Assembly (NCBI GenBank): GCA_903872875.1
Contig: CAIQMJ010000446.1
Location: forward strand, 1-6,468
Direction: 5' to 3'
DNA: 6,468 nucleotides
Source: an uncultured Variovorax sp.
GTDB lineage: Bacteria; Pseudomonadota; Gammaproteobacteria; Burkholderiales; Burkholderiaceae_C
Part shown: piece after piece, positions 6,143-6,468 of the stretch
Numbering within the stretch: position 1 is the stretch's first letter
Layout: every line of letters starts with the position of its first letter
Position numbers and translations under genes: made by a program
Notes under the pieces: model-generated
What the model was told of the DNA's origin: nothing
The model's database searches: none
What the model saw: only the letters and a program-made list of their open reading frames with translations

Positions 6143-6468
6143 ATGGCCGATGCTTCTGCGCGCTCCAAGGTGGTTTTCGAGTTCAAGAGCGCCACGCTGC
6201 CGCTGATCGCGGTCATTCTCAGGACCACCGATCTCGGCGTGCTGGCGGCGGCGCTCGACGTTCATCTCGCCGATTCGCCCGACTTCTTCGAGCAGGAGCC
6301 GATGGTGATCGACCTGTCGCTGCTGCAGGACGACGCCGCGGCCGCCGAGATCGACTTCCCGGCGCTGCGCAGCCTGCTGGCGCGCCACCAGACCCAGCCG
6401 ATCGCCGTGCGCGGCGGCAGCGATGCGCAGCACCAGGCTGCACGCGCCGCCGGACTGGCGCTGGCGCC
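6143..6468 (+). CDS. minC: Septum-site-determining protein MinC, N-terminal part (partial)
   Basis: The first 108 codons are present and the frame is still open at the window edge; MinC is usually about 230-270 residues. MinC, recruited to the membrane by MinD, blocks FtsZ assembly away from mid-cell. The visible part is the N-terminal FtsZ-inhibiting domain: 'VVFEFKSATLPLIAVILRTTD' (shown only as FEFKSATLPL and VILRTTDL, residues about 12-31), 'DSPDFFEQEPMVIDLS' at about 44-59, then 'DFPALRSLL' and 'PIAVRGG'. The KSA-x-x-x-x-L opening and the 'P.VIDLS' strand are characteristic. I chose ATG 6143 because homologues begin about eight to ten residues before this motif. An in-frame ATG at 6098 would add 15 residues and has a better Shine-Dalgarno sequence (GGGAG 6088-6092), but its extra codons have weaker third-position G/C (8 of 14). 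No clear promoter was found in the 132-bp gap before it. Confidence 0.88.
   Translation, partial: MADASARSKVVFEFKSATLPLIAVILRTTDLGVLAAALDVHLADSPDFFEQEPMVIDLSLLQDDAAAAEIDFPALRSLLARHQTQPIAVRGGSDAQHQAARAAGLALA

Noticed and set aside
5552..6433. A 293-residue minus-strand open frame opposite the thioesterase gene and minC start
   Set aside because: It is antisense to two recognisable genes and spans their intergenic region; no domain is visible.

Overview
The window is GC-rich, with strong G/C bias at third codon positions, and is densely coding on both strands. Gene content (a MinC start, acetoacetyl-CoA synthetase, an AsmA-like envelope protein, paired CMD/AhpD-like proteins) and protein style suggest a betaproteobacterium of the Burkholderiales, most likely Comamonadaceae and perhaps close to Variovorax. 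That placement is from memory of protein families, not from a search. I see no tRNA, rRNA, CRISPR array, insertion sequence or phage gene, and base composition does not shift anywhere. It looks like ordinary chromosome. I did not find a clear new system, only several modest points.

Left part (1-1543, plus strand): the 3' end of a CMD-domain protein (Avi_7170-like) overlaps by 4 bases a complete alkylhydroperoxidase-like protein (Avi_7169-like). After 53 bp comes a classical short-chain dehydrogenase/reductase. These three probably form the tail of one operon that continues to the left. Its substrate is unknown.

Middle part (1517-5494, minus strand, read right to left): an AsmA-like membrane-anchored protein, then acetoacetyl-CoA synthetase (aacS) after 97 bp, then a single-domain hemerythrin 44 bp further on. 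The hemerythrin gene ends inside the last codons of the dehydrogenase gene, a 27-bp convergent overlap. A cluster of TCCCG/CGGGA half-sites lies just upstream of aacS and looks like an operator.

Right part (5495-6468, plus strand): a 90-bp divergent intergenic region with a good -10 box leads into a hotdog-fold thioesterase very like E. coli YdiI/MenI. After 132 bp the N-terminal part of minC begins and runs off the window; minD and minE would be expected beyond it.

Functionally, aacS and the thioesterase both act on CoA thioesters, the dehydrogenase and the AhpD-like pair are redox proteins of unknown substrate, the AsmA-like protein belongs to the envelope, and minC to division-site placement. 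Apart from the left operon and possibly aacS with hemerythrin, nothing shows that the genes work as one pathway. No gene-free stretch exceeds 300 bases; the largest gap is 6011-6142.
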